A stretch of DNA of 64,000 nt from the NCBI RefSeq assembly GCF_000430505.1, contig NZ_AUMD01000012.1, forward strand, positions 310,001-374,000, in the 5' to 3' direction. This DNA is from Eisenibacter elegans DSM 3317 (GTDB lineage Bacteria; Bacteroidota; Bacteroidia; Cytophagales; Microscillaceae). Shown here piece by piece: positions 39,711 to 48,893 of the stretch (positions are counted from its first letter, which is position 1; each line of letters begins with the position of its first letter). The position numbers and the translations under genes are program-made. The notes beneath the pieces are model-generated. The model ran no database searches. It had not been told where the DNA came from and worked only from the letters and a program-made list of their open reading frames with translations.

Positions 39711-39739
39711 TGCAGGTCAATGGTCATATTATTGTATCA

Positions 39740-39747
39740 CAAAGATA
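39740..39747 (-). promoter_or_regulatory. -7 element for the 38013-39710 gene
   Basis: TATCTTTG on the minus strand, 29 bp before the ATG at 39710. No clear TTTG element upstream. Confidence 0.45.
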
Positions 39748-39852
39748 TTAAATTTTCTAACATACCGTTCTTATCAAGGCAACTTTTGTCTTTCTATGAC
39801 GTTTATTTTCCAATGAATTGCGCTGTAACCCTTAAGATGCCAATTTGATATG

Positions 39853-39860
39853 TATATTTG
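39853..39860 (+). promoter_or_regulatory. -7 element for the second half of the sugar locus
   Basis: TATATTTG, 72 bp before the ATG at 39933. It could drive the run of genes from 39933 to 48851. The matching upstream TTTG element is not seen at the right distance. Confidence 0.4.
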
Positions 39861-39932
39861 CAAACAAACTGCGTCTCTTTTTTTGAAGCAGCCTCAAATC
39901 TTACCGACTTACCCTCTCTGATGCTTGTTGTT

Positions 39933-40697
39933 ATGAAACTCTCTATTGTCATCCCGGCCTATAACGAAGAAGGTTCTATCGCAGAGACTATCCAAACGTT
40001 ATATGATACATTATCGCACGAGGGAATTCCTCACGAGATAGTCGTTACGAACGATAACTCTAAAGACAATACTGCCTTGATTTTGGAGGAGCTTAAACAA
40101 CAAATCCCCACCTTGGTATACTACACCAACAAAGGCCCCAATGGCTTTGGGTATGCTGTACGTTATGGTTTAGAGCGTTTTACGGGAGACTGTGTGGCGG
40201 TGATGATGGCCGATTTGTCGGACGACCCCGAAGACTTAGTAAAATTTTACCGGACAATGGTGGAGGGTGATTATGACTGTGTTTTCGGCAGCCGCTTTAT
40301 CAAAGGAGGCAAGACTGTAGACTATCCAAAGCTCAAAAAAATCATCAATCGCTTGGCTAACTTTATTGTCCGAGTAGCGGTAGGGATGCGCTACAATGAT
40401 ACCACCAACGCCTTTAAGTTATATAAACGCGAGACAATGGAAGGACTAAAGCCGTTTTTGTCCCCTCATTTTAACCTCACGCTAGAGCTTCCCCTAAAAG
40501 CGATTGTACGTGGATATAGCTACACAGTGTTGCCCAACAGTTGGACGAACCGTAAGTCGGGCGAATCGAAGCTAAAAATACGTGAAATGGGCAGTCGTTA
40601 TTTCTTCATCCTGATGTACTGCCTGATTGAAAAATTCTTTTCCCGTGGGGATTATAAAAAAGAGCGTACTACTGTAAAAGCACATACGCCACAATAA
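39933..40697 (+). CDS. Family 2 glycosyltransferase (DPM1-like)
   Basis: 254 residues from ATG 39933 (MKLSIVIPAYNEEGSIAETI). GT-A fold of GT2 type related to dolichyl-phosphate mannosyltransferase: nucleotide-binding VIPAYNEEGS, VTNDNSKDNT near residue 37, the metal-binding MMADLSDDPEDLVKFY near 92, and SRFIKGGKTVDYPKLKKIIN near 123. It would move a sugar from a nucleotide donor to polyprenyl phosphate or a lipid-linked chain. No C-terminal membrane helix as in GtrB, so it may act with one of the polytopic proteins nearby. It heads the second transcription block. Confidence 0.88.
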   Translation: MKLSIVIPAYNEEGSIAETIQTLYDTLSHEGIPHEIVVTNDNSKDNTALILEELKQQIPTLVYYTNKGPNGFGYAVRYGLERFTGDCVAVMMADLSDDPEDLVKFYRTMVEGDYDCVFGSRFIKGGKTVDYPKLKKIINRLANFIVRVAVGMRYNDTTNAFKLYKRETMEGLKPFLSPHFNLTLELPLKAIVRGYSYTVLPNSWTNRKSGESKLKIREMGSRYFFILMYCLIEKFFSRGDYKKERTTVKAHTPQ

Positions 40698-40765
40698 CTT
40701 TACCACATAAAACACGATTTCGTTTTGCGCTAAATCATCCGATTAGCAGTAAAATCACAAACATT

Positions 40766-42058
40766 ATGAGCACTGACGCTCCTCAAGGCATCCAGCGTGT
40801 ACTCCAAAATTTTATGGCTTTAGGGCTAATGCAAGTGGCCAACTTCTTGTTGCCTTTGCTTGTAATTCCCTACCTCACCCGTGTGATTGGGATAGAGCTG
40901 TATGGGACCGTCAATTGGCTACATGCATTGATGATATACTTGGCCATTTTTACAGATTATGGCTTCCAAATCACTGCTACTAGAGAGGTGGCTGTACACC
41001 GCTCGAATCTAGCAATGATATCCAAGATTTTCTACAAAATATTGTTTACCCGCATCATCCTTTGTTTGACTGCAGGGATATTGTTGTGGGTTGGTGTTCA
41101 GACGATTCCTGCATTACAAACAGAGCGCTGGGCTGCCTATTTGGGCTTTAGCTTTGTAATAGGACAAGCATTGTCTCCCGTGTGGTTTTTTCAAGGAATG
41201 GAACGAATGTTTTATATTACTATTCTGACAGTGATTGCCAAGCTGTTGTTTACAGTATTAGTTTTTGTTTTGGTACAATCTCCACATGACTATGTGTATG
41301 TGCTTTTTTACCAAGGGCTAGGATGGGTTGTAGCGGGAGGGCTTGGTACGATACTGGCCATTAGGCTCTTTAGGCTACAGTGGGTTCGCCCTTCTGTGCA
41401 GGAGGTTTGGGAAGAGTTGTACTCAGGTTGGGGAGTATTTTCTACCAACTTGTCTGTAGCCTCTTATACCACTGCTAATTTGTTGTTATTAGGGCTTTGG
41501 GAAACAGACAAGCAGGTAGTAGGGTATTACAGTGTCGCCGAAAAAGTGGTGACAGCCTTACGACAAATCTTGGTTACATTTTCTCAGGCTACCTATCCTC
41601 GGGTGTGTCAGTTAGCCCAACAAAGCCATAGTACGCTAAGGGTGTTTTATCGTCGCTTACATTTGCCTTTTGTAGGACTGATTGCCGGCGGTACAATCCT
41701 ACTTTGGTTTTTGGCCCCTCAAGTATTATGGATAGTTAGTGGCGAAACGTCGGAATCGATGGTGATGTATCTGCGCCTTCTAATTTGGATTCCGCTAGTG
41801 GTGGCTACCAACATCCCTTTTTATCAAACACTGTTGGCTTATAACCTTTCTAAGGGTTATGTTAGAGTAGTCAATGCCGGATTTGTGCTGAACTTGTGTT
41901 TAAATGCACTATTGCTTACATACTTCTCCGCCCTTGGTAGCAGTTTATCTTTTCTCTTAACAGAAATCTTTATAAGCATCGCTTTGGTGATTGCTTTGGA
42001 GCGACATAACTCATCAAAATCAATTGTATTTGTATCACATGAATTCATACGAAAATAA
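40766..42058 (+). CDS. Oligosaccharide flippase (Wzx-like)
   Basis: 430 residues, about twelve membrane segments over the whole length. It starts with NFMALGLMQVANFLLPLLVI and YLTRVIGIELYGTVNWLHAL, the typical opening of Wzx/RfbX-type flippases of the MOP superfamily; a later line is GYYSVAEKVVTALRQILVTF. It moves lipid-linked sugar units across the inner membrane. It overlaps the following methyltransferase gene by 20 bp and stands where a flippase is expected in a Wzx/Wzy locus. Confidence 0.88.
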   Translation: MSTDAPQGIQRVLQNFMALGLMQVANFLLPLLVIPYLTRVIGIELYGTVNWLHALMIYLAIFTDYGFQITATREVAVHRSNLAMISKIFYKILFTRIILCLTAGILLWVGVQTIPALQTERWAAYLGFSFVIGQALSPVWFFQGMERMFYITILTVIAKLLFTVLVFVLVQSPHDYVYVLFYQGLGWVVAGGLGTILAIRLFRLQWVRPSVQEVWEELYSGWGVFSTNLSVASYTTANLLLLGLWETDKQVVGYYSVAEKVVTALRQILVTFSQATYPRVCQLAQQSHSTLRVFYRRLHLPFVGLIAGGTILLWFLAPQVLWIVSGETSESMVMYLRLLIWIPLVVATNIPFYQTLLAYNLSKGYVRVVNAGFVLNLCLNALLLTYFSALGSSLSFLLTEIFISIALVIALERHNSSKSIVFVSHEFIRK

Positions 42059-42707
42059 AGACCTCTCGTACTTTTCTAATGCGAGACGTGATTTGATATC
42101 TTTGGTTCCTCAAAACCCTGAAAATAAAATTTTGGAGTTAGGAGCCGGTAGTGGGAGTACTTTAGTAGAACTCAAAAAAATGGGACTTGCCCAAGAGGTT
42201 GTTGGGATAGAACTCCTTCAGATGCCTAATACTGATCAGTCAAATCCTATTATTGATGCACTCATTTTTGGCAATATAGAAGAGTTTACCCCTAACTTAC
42301 CACTAGGGTATTTTGATGTAATATTGGCTGGTGATGTATTTGAGCATCTTATCACTCCTCATCAAGTAGTAGCTAAGCTTGAGCCTTTTTTAAAGCCCGG
42401 AGGATTGCTGATTAGTAGTATCCCTAATATCCGAGAGATTAGCGCGTTATACCGCATCGCTATTAAAGGAGAATTTACATATGAGGATTCGGGTATATTT
42501 GATCAAACACATATGCGTTTTTTCTGTAGAAAAAATATTATAGAACTGATGACCAGTGTGCCTAGTCTAAAACTTGTCAAAATACACAGTAACTTGGACT
42601 TACAACCGGAAGCGCGCCGACGGAGGTTGTTCAACAAACTTAGTGGAAGGGTATTTGAACAGTTTTTGAGCATGCAGTACTTAACTATTGTTCAAAAACA
42701 TCAATAA
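42039..42707 (+). CDS. SAM-dependent methyltransferase
   Basis: 222 residues from ATG 42039, overlapping the flippase gene by 20 bp. Class I methyltransferase fold: motif I ILELGAGSGSTLVELKKMG near residue 30, an acidic end of strand 2 (VVGIELLQM), motif FDVILAGDVFEHLI near 90 and LKPGGLLISSIPNI near 115, all typical of the Methyltransf_23 group. The acceptor is unknown; in such loci these enzymes often methylate a sugar or a chain end. Its stop TAA is followed in the same frame by the next glycosyltransferase, which has no ATG. Confidence 0.85.
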   Translation: MNSYENKDLSYFSNARRDLISLVPQNPENKILELGAGSGSTLVELKKMGLAQEVVGIELLQMPNTDQSNPIIDALIFGNIEEFTPNLPLGYFDVILAGDVFEHLITPHQVVAKLEPFLKPGGLLISSIPNIREISALYRIAIKGEFTYEDSGIFDQTHMRFFCRKNIIELMTSVPSLKLVKIHSNLDLQPEARRRRLFNKLSGRVFEQFLSMQYLTIVQKHQ

Positions 42708-42764
42708 TATAGTTTTGATGAGTTAAAAATCAGGTTTAGTTTATTCAATCAAACTTTGGTCTCT

Positions 42765-43631
42765 TTGAAACTTGCAGCCATTGTGGTCTTGTATCATCCA
42801 TCCGCAGAGGTATGGCATAATATCAAAAGTTATGCTTCGGCAGTAGAGGCGCTGATATTAATAGACAATAGCCCTCAGGCACTGGAAGATGCTGAAGGGC
42901 GTTGGGAATCGTTTGTATCTCAGGTTCATTACCGACATTTTTCTGAAAACCTTGGCGTAGCCTCCGCGCTCAATGAAGGGGTGCAGATTGCGTTAGATGT
43001 GGGCTGTACACACGTGTTAACCATGGATCAAGATAGCGCGTTTGCCTCTGGCGATATTGGCGTGCTGTGCCAGATATGGAATCAGTTGGCACAAACTACA
43101 CGAATAGGCATTTTGTCTCCTAATCATACCCCTAACGCATCACTACCTGACACTAGTCCTAGGTCTACACTCCTTGTCATGACCTCCGGCAATATACTTT
43201 CTTTAGAAGCCTATCAGGCTTGCGGACGATTTGAGGATAAACTTTTTATTGACCACGTAGACCATGAATACTGTTTAAGGCTTCAACAAAATGGCTGGCA
43301 GGTATGGGTAGCCCCATCTGTCGTATTAGCACATGGGCTGGGAGTTCAAAAATCCATTCGGTTGCTAGGGCTTACTTGTGGGAGCTTTATTTCTCATACC
43401 CCGCTACGAGGGTACTACATGTGGCGCAATGGACGTTGGGTTTCTAATAAGTATCGCCAAAAGTTTCCACAATTCCGTCGAGTAGTTCGCAAGATTTTGT
43501 TTAAGGAATTTATCAAGACCCTCCTTTGGGAAAATCAACGTTGGGAGCGCCTTCGGCTATTTTGGCAAGCCAACCAAGACTATCGCCAGAACCGGATGGG
43601 GTCTTGGCAACCCAAAAAGACCAAAGGATGA
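42765..43631 (+). CDS. Family 2 glycosyltransferase, rhamnosyltransferase-like
   Basis: 288 residues. There is no ATG near the front: TTG at 42765 (then KLAAIVVLYHPSAEVW, the usual opening) or TTG at 42756 must be used. The frame is the same as that of the methyltransferase, separated only by its TAA at 42705-42707. GT-A landmarks: VVLYHPS at the front, ILIDNSPQ near 33, HYRHFSENLGVASALNEGV near 61, and the DxD-type VLTMDQDSAF near 92. The order and sequence resemble RfbF-type rhamnosyltransferases. Function in chain assembly is inferred. Confidence 0.82.
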   Translation: MKLAAIVVLYHPSAEVWHNIKSYASAVEALILIDNSPQALEDAEGRWESFVSQVHYRHFSENLGVASALNEGVQIALDVGCTHVLTMDQDSAFASGDIGVLCQIWNQLAQTTRIGILSPNHTPNASLPDTSPRSTLLVMTSGNILSLEAYQACGRFEDKLFIDHVDHEYCLRLQQNGWQVWVAPSVVLAHGLGVQKSIRLLGLTCGSFISHTPLRGYYMWRNGRWVSNKYRQKFPQFRRVVRKILFKEFIKTLLWENQRWERLRLFWQANQDYRQNRMGSWQPKKTKG

Positions 43632-43755
43632 TTTCTGTTGAATAGTTTGAAACTACCAAACAAAGCCCTAATTTTACCCACCAAAGTTAGATTACACGAC
43701 CCATTTGCGAGCCTAATCTGATTTTTTAGCTTAACTCAAGAGTACACCCTTGACT

Positions 43756-44640
43756 ATGAATACCAACCCCACCACCAATACAAATCAGGAATTGAGTCTT
43801 GTAGACTTATTTATAAAAATCATTCGTGTTTGGAGAAGACACAGACAGAAGCTTCCCATAGCCATTATTCTTTCTATTGTTGGTTTTGGAAGCGCCTATT
43901 TTGCGTTCTCTCCGGTATATACCACATCAATGGTAGTCAGCTCTAAGGAACTGAGTTACTTGACTGCCAATCCTATCATCGAGACACTCCGCGAACTAAT
44001 CAGGGAAAAAAACTATGAGGAACTAGGCCGTAGACTCAATCTTACAGCAAAGGAAGCTGCACTTATTTATCGCATCAAGGCCTCTCCTTTGTTACAAAAC
44101 CCCATGGAATTAGAAAGGGTGCGCATCTATCAGAATCGTGAAGAGGCTGCCCCGCGTGAGGCATTTGTTGTTGAAGTAAAAGTGCATAAAAATGAAGTAT
44201 TGCCCAAGTTACAAGATGGCCTATTGAAGTATTTTGAGCAAAATACCTATGTCAAAACGCGCAGAGAAATCGACAATAAAAATCGCCAAGCACTCATTAA
44301 CCGTATTGAAGCCGAAATAGCTGCGATGGATACTCTTAAAACCGCACTTAATCAAGCGGTTACTAGAACTCAAACGGGTGTAAACCTTATAAATCCGGGG
44401 GAAATCTTTGAAAAATCGGCTTATCTTAAAAGATTTTCCCTCCAACTAGAAAAAGATATAGCGCTTTCACAAGACCTTCAAGTGATAGAAGCATTCACCC
44501 AATATAGTAAACCTAGTAGCTTTGACCTCAAAAAAACACTGGCATTAGGTTTGTTAGCCGGTATCTTGGTTTGGATTATTTGGGTGTTAGTTGTTGAGTT
44601 GAAGCGCCTTATTCAAAGGGCTGAAAGTCTCATTGGATAA
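43756..44640 (+). CDS. Chain-length determinant protein (Wzz-like)
   Basis: 294 residues from ATG 43756. Two membrane helices at the ends (about residues 33-55, LPIAIILSIVGFGSAYFAF, and 262-285, LALGLLAGILVWIIWVLVVE) with a long coiled-coil-prone periplasmic part between them (QALINRIEAEIAAMDTLKTA). This is the Wzz/PCP layout. It lacks the cytoplasmic kinase domain of Wzc-type proteins, so it would control the length of a Wzy-made polymer. It precedes a polymerase-like gene by 21 bp, in line with that job. Confidence 0.82.
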   Translation: MNTNPTTNTNQELSLVDLFIKIIRVWRRHRQKLPIAIILSIVGFGSAYFAFSPVYTTSMVVSSKELSYLTANPIIETLRELIREKNYEELGRRLNLTAKEAALIYRIKASPLLQNPMELERVRIYQNREEAAPREAFVVEVKVHKNEVLPKLQDGLLKYFEQNTYVKTRREIDNKNRQALINRIEAEIAAMDTLKTALNQAVTRTQTGVNLINPGEIFEKSAYLKRFSLQLEKDIALSQDLQVIEAFTQYSKPSSFDLKKTLALGLLAGILVWIIWVLVVELKRLIQRAESLIG

Positions 44641-44661
44641 TACTTATTCTGTATAGCTCTC

Positions 44662-45885
44662 ATGGCGCTAATCTCATCTAAAATACGACTCAACACGCTT
44701 CATTGGAGTGATATCTTCTTTATGATATTACTGCTAGAGTTATTTATGGGCGGTGGCGGCCGGTTGTTGGATATTGGAACACTCAGTGTACGGATGTACT
44801 TTTTCATGGCGGCTACAGGGCTTAGCTTACTCTATCTCATTATCAGACAGCATATCTCACTGGATATTCTTGTCTTATTGGCTGTATTCACACTCTTACA
44901 CGGGATGGCTTTTGTGGTAGCCTATGCCAATAATGTACCGATGGAGCGGGTATTGCTTGATTTTAAGCCACTATCTTTTTTCTACATCATTCTGTTTTTT
45001 TCTTATAAAATCCGACGAATAGAGGATGTACTTTGGGTTGTTGATTTAATCCGCATCGCAGCGCTCTTATTGGCTGTGATATATCTGATAGTATTTGTTT
45101 TGCTGAATCTAAGGCTTATCAATTTTGCGTTATTTTGGCATGCAACCTATGCCTCCGAAGAATTTTTTTTTAGAGGGCAAATGGCTTTTCTATACAAAGG
45201 GTTTGTGTATCTTGTGATTGGTTTCTTCTTTTTGTTCCGAGGCAAACACTGGCAATATAAAGCGTTTGCCGTGTTACTGGCCTTGGCTACATTTCTGACT
45301 TTCACTAGGGGGTTTATTGTGGCTTGGGGAGTTACTTATATTATATATTTAGCATTGTTTGGAAAAAATAAAATACTCATCTTGATTTTCAGCCTAATCA
45401 TTCCAATACTTGTGCTACTTGCTTGGCAATATACAGACAGCCTCTTGGGTGATAAGATGTATTCAGACGGAGTTCGATTTTTACAAGTATACCAAGTGCT
45501 AGATATGATTACGCCTTATTCCGTTATTCTTGGGCACGGGTTAGGAGTAGGTATTGGTATTCGAGATTTGCACATGGAAGTTGCCTATCTCGAGATTTTC
45601 CATAAACAAGGAATAATCGGTTTGGCTTTTTGGGGTGGGATATTCTTGGTCATCACTTGGAAGTTTGCTCAAGCAGTGCAAAAAGGTAATTTGGAATTGG
45701 CATTACCATTTTTTTTGGCTGTTGTATTTATGTATGTTGAGTCTGTAACCAATCCTTTTTTACTAAGCCCACTGGGGATGGGCTTGGTGTTGTTGGCTTG
45801 GGTTTGCCTGAGCGTATTGAGCCTAAAAACATTCCAAGAAACCCTCTACCCCTTAGATCATTCAAGGGAATTATCCCAAGCCTAA
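44662..45885 (+). CDS. O-antigen polymerase-like membrane protein (Wzy-like)
   Basis: 407 residues, about ten to twelve membrane helices. A large soluble loop near the middle-to-late part (SLLGDKMYSDGVRFLQVY, then VILGHGLGVGIGIRDLHMEV) and the following EIFHKQGIIGLAFW are typical of Wzy and O-antigen ligase-like proteins, although sequence conservation is low in this family. It follows the Wzz-like gene, matching a role in polymerising sugar repeats. It could instead be a ligase; the window has two further proteins of the broader family (47544-48851 and 58920-60206). Confidence 0.7.
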   Translation: MALISSKIRLNTLHWSDIFFMILLLELFMGGGGRLLDIGTLSVRMYFFMAATGLSLLYLIIRQHISLDILVLLAVFTLLHGMAFVVAYANNVPMERVLLDFKPLSFFYIILFFSYKIRRIEDVLWVVDLIRIAALLLAVIYLIVFVLLNLRLINFALFWHATYASEEFFFRGQMAFLYKGFVYLVIGFFFLFRGKHWQYKAFAVLLALATFLTFTRGFIVAWGVTYIIYLALFGKNKILILIFSLIIPILVLLAWQYTDSLLGDKMYSDGVRFLQVYQVLDMITPYSVILGHGLGVGIGIRDLHMEVAYLEIFHKQGIIGLAFWGGIFLVITWKFAQAVQKGNLELALPFFLAVVFMYVESVTNPFLLSPLGMGLVLLAWVCLSVLSLKTFQETLYPLDHSRELSQA

Positions 45886-45897
45886 TCCTCTCTTGCT

Positions 45898-46641
45898 ATG
45901 CCTGAACAAGTTCCCGTTACTGATAGACCGCCCGTATCTGTTTGTATGGCCACATACAATGGTGCCAAACACATCCGGCAGCAGCTAGCATCAATACTCA
46001 TCCAACTCCAACCCCAGGATGAAATTATTATTTCTGATGATTCTTCTACCGACGATACACTCAGCATTATTGCAGACTTTAAAGATGAGCGTATTCGTGT
46101 TTTCCCAAACAATACGTTCAGAAACCCGATATATAATTTTGAGTTTGCTCTAAAACAGGCACAACACGAATATCTTTTTCTCTGTGATCAGGATGACTAT
46201 TGGTACCCTCATAAGTTAGATACTGTAACAAAACTCTTATCAGAACATCTTCTGGTTGTACATGATTGTGAGGTGGTAGATATTTCAGGAAAAGTCTTGC
46301 ACAGTTCCTTCTTTGATTATATACATCTTGGGCAGGGAGGTTTTTTTAAAAACCTTCTAAAAAATCGATATGTAGGTTGTTGTATGGCTTTCCGTCGGGA
46401 TCTACTAGAGCAATCGCTTCCTTTCCCTAAGTCTATTCCGATGCATGATTGGTGGATTGGACTCATTGCCGCAGCAAAAGGAAGGGTGTATCATTGTCCA
46501 GACAAATTGATTCGATACATTCGGCACTCCGAGACAGCCTCAAACACAGGAGCTAAAAGTCAGAGAAGTATGCAACAAAAAGTGGTTATACGTTATTTCT
46601 TACTTAAAAACATCATCATCAGAGTACTATTGAGCAGATAA
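45898..46641 (+). CDS. Family 2 glycosyltransferase
   Basis: 247 residues. GT-A fold: VSVCMATYNGAKHIRQQL near residue 12, IIISDDSSTDDTLSII near 44, the metal-binding LFLCDQDDYWYPHKLD near 98, and the acceptor region HDWWIGLIAAAKGRVYHCP near 183, close to rhamnosyltransferase-like GT2 proteins. It ends in a short hydrophobic stretch (IIIRVLL) that may touch the membrane. It starts 12 bp after the polymerase-like gene and ends one base before the next glycosyltransferase start, so the whole run is tightly packed. Confidence 0.85.
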   Translation: MPEQVPVTDRPPVSVCMATYNGAKHIRQQLASILIQLQPQDEIIISDDSSTDDTLSIIADFKDERIRVFPNNTFRNPIYNFEFALKQAQHEYLFLCDQDDYWYPHKLDTVTKLLSEHLLVVHDCEVVDISGKVLHSSFFDYIHLGQGGFFKNLLKNRYVGCCMAFRRDLLEQSLPFPKSIPMHDWWIGLIAAAKGRVYHCPDKLIRYIRHSETASNTGAKSQRSMQQKVVIRYFLLKNIIIRVLLSR

Positions 46642-46642
46642 T

Positions 46643-47563
46643 ATGCAAGCAACTCCTAAAGTATCAGTGGTTATACCTACCTACAACGCAATGGCGCACC
46701 TACCTGAGCTGTATACTGCTCTCAAGGCGCAAACTTTGGACTATGAGCTTTTTGTGATAGATTCTGCTTCTACAGATGGGACACAAGCGTTTTTAACGAA
46801 GAATCAAATAAACCACCATGTCATTGCCGCAGGAACATTCAATCACGGGGGGACACGTAATGAGGCGCTCAACCATACAACTGGTGATTTGATAATATAC
46901 CTCACACAAGATGCGCTACCAGCTAATTCAGAGGCATTTATGTATTTAACGCAGGCTTTATTACAAAATGATAATGTAGGTATTGCCTATGGTCGCCAGC
47001 TTCCCTACCCTGATGCTGATCCGTTTGGCGCTTTTACCCGAATTTTTAATTATCCGCAAACATCCCAACTCAAAACGCTACAAGATGCGGACCGATTAGG
47101 TGTAAAAGCATGCTTCTTGTCCAACTCTTTTGCCGCCTATAAACGTGAACTGCTCCTGAAGTTAGGTGGTTTCCCCACCAATGTCATCATCAGTGAGGAT
47201 GCCTATGTAGGAGCCAAAGCCCTTATTAATGGTTATAGCATTGCCTATGTAGCTGAGGCAGAAGTTTATCATTCTCATAATTATAGTATCAACCAAGAGT
47301 TCAAGCGATACTTTGATATTGGTGCTTTTTATCAACACGAGCGCGAACTGATGAAGCCCTTCAGTAAGGCTGGTGGCGAAGGCTTACGATTTGTAATCAA
47401 GCAATGCCGCTATTTGATTGAAACCAAAAAATACCACTATCTACCCGAATGGTTTGTACGAAACATTGCCAAATTCATCGCTTTTAAGCTAGGTGCTTGG
47501 GAGGCATATCTGCCTATTGGGTGGAAAAAGAAACTGAGTATGCATGCCTTTTTCTGGAAATAA
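46643..47563 (+). CDS. Family 2 glycosyltransferase, rhamnosyltransferase-like
   Basis: 306 residues. The front VSVVIPTYNAMAHLPELYTA, VIDSASTDGTQAFLT near residue 38, HVIAAGTFNHGGTRNEAL near 60, and LIIYLTQDALPAN near 88 follow the rhamnosyltransferase group of GT2 (GTFNHGGTRN is a typical line). The later FLSNSFAAYKRELLLKLGGF and ISEDAYVGAKALINGYSIAY complete the GT-A domain. The dTDP-sugar genes upstream could supply a donor, though rfbD is missing here. It overlaps the next gene by 20 bp. Confidence 0.86.
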   Translation: MQATPKVSVVIPTYNAMAHLPELYTALKAQTLDYELFVIDSASTDGTQAFLTKNQINHHVIAAGTFNHGGTRNEALNHTTGDLIIYLTQDALPANSEAFMYLTQALLQNDNVGIAYGRQLPYPDADPFGAFTRIFNYPQTSQLKTLQDADRLGVKACFLSNSFAAYKRELLLKLGGFPTNVIISEDAYVGAKALINGYSIAYVAEAEVYHSHNYSINQEFKRYFDIGAFYQHERELMKPFSKAGGEGLRFVIKQCRYLIETKKYHYLPEWFVRNIAKFIAFKLGAWEAYLPIGWKKKLSMHAFFWK

Positions 47564-48851
47564 ACATCAATCTGATACTACTTTGGCTACTCCAAGCGCA
47601 ACCCCTACCATATTCCAACAAGCTCAAGCTTGGCTGCTCTATGCTTGTGTACTTTCGCTTCCTTTTAGCATCTCGCTCAATAGCCTCATCATTATGCTCT
47701 GGCTGATACTATGGGTCGTTGAATGGAACTGGAAAGAGAAGCTGCAACGACTGTATACAAATCTGACCCACTGGATGATTTTTTTTGGATTTTATGGGTT
47801 GCACGTGCTTGGAATGTTTTATTCTGACAACCTCGCTGAAGCAGGATTTGATTTAGAGCGCAAAATGACTTTTGTGGTTTTGCCATTGCTCATAGGGTCT
47901 CTTCAAAGCCTCAATCTAAGCATGGTTCGCCGTATACAGATTGTATCTACACTAGCCTGTCTGCTGATTCTATTGGCACATAATTATGCTTTGGTATTCG
48001 AATTTGATAATCAAATCAGCAACGTACACTTTAGAAATCTACTTACACACACCCCTATATTTGCAATACATCACGTATATTTGTCTTTATATATTTTGTT
48101 GTCTATTATATTTGTATTTGAAGAAGTCGGGATACTGTTGTTAGAAAATAAAAAAATAGTCATCATCACGATAACTGTAGGAATATTATTTTTTTATTTA
48201 TTATCATTATTTATCCTATCCGCACGAACCGTATTACTCTCCACACCAATTATTCTAGGTCTATACTTACTACTCAAGCTCCCCAAAAAGCAAGCCTTTG
48301 CTTTTATAAGCATACTTTCAATGATGTTGTTGGGTGTGTTTTTTTTACAGCGAGAGCGCATACAGTACATGTGGCAATTTTCACAACCACAAGAAATCAA
48401 ATATGAGAGTCCTCATTGGTACGATTGGACAAGTGGCCTTGCTATCAGGCAAGCCATCTGGAGTTGTAGTATGGATGCTTATAAAGGCGCTAACTTATAC
48501 TTTGGACATGGTACTGGAGATGCAAAAGGCGCTTTACTATCGGCATATACTTCTAGAAATTTTGTACTTGCATTGGAGTACCAATTTAACGCACACAATC
48601 AATATATAGAGACGCTCTTAGCTTTAGGGTTTGTAGGTTTAATATACTTAATAGGTATGTTTTTTAGTTTTATGTACATAGCCTATCTCCGTTCCAACTG
48701 GGTACTAGGATTATTTATGCTTAGTTTTATGATATCTTGCACCACAGAGTCCATGTTGCAAGCTCAAAAAGGCATTGTATTTTTTACCTTAGTAGGTGCG
48801 CTATTGTTATACTCCCCACCAAAACCTACTCCCCCACCAATCTATGATTAG
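47544..48851 (+). CDS. O-antigen ligase family protein
   Basis: 435 residues, ten to twelve membrane helices. The loop FGHGTGDAKGAL followed by FNAHNQYIETLLALGFVGLI carries the His-Asn-x-Tyr pattern of WaaL/O-antigen ligase family proteins; a His in this loop is important in ligases. It closely resembles the protein at 58920-60206 (GLGTGGVQAQL, LNAHNEYLQTTL), and both end with TESML. It would either attach finished chains to lipid or act as a polymerase. It is the last gene of the plus-strand sugar block, convergent with mdh. Confidence 0.8.
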   Translation: MPFSGNKHQSDTTLATPSATPTIFQQAQAWLLYACVLSLPFSISLNSLIIMLWLILWVVEWNWKEKLQRLYTNLTHWMIFFGFYGLHVLGMFYSDNLAEAGFDLERKMTFVVLPLLIGSLQSLNLSMVRRIQIVSTLACLLILLAHNYALVFEFDNQISNVHFRNLLTHTPIFAIHHVYLSLYILLSIIFVFEEVGILLLENKKIVIITITVGILFFYLLSLFILSARTVLLSTPIILGLYLLLKLPKKQAFAFISILSMMLLGVFFLQRERIQYMWQFSQPQEIKYESPHWYDWTSGLAIRQAIWSCSMDAYKGANLYFGHGTGDAKGALLSAYTSRNFVLALEYQFNAHNQYIETLLALGFVGLIYLIGMFFSFMYIAYLRSNWVLGLFMLSFMISCTTESMLQAQKGIVFFTLVGALLLYSPPKPTPPPIYD

Positions 48852-48893
48852 CGGAGGGAGTTTATGTTAGCGTGTGTTAGAGAAGGGGGAGGC

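Noticed and set aside
48852-48893. Weak ACTCCC/GGGAGT stem between the ligase gene and mdh
   Set aside because: Short stem with a long loop and no T run on either strand; not called as a terminator.
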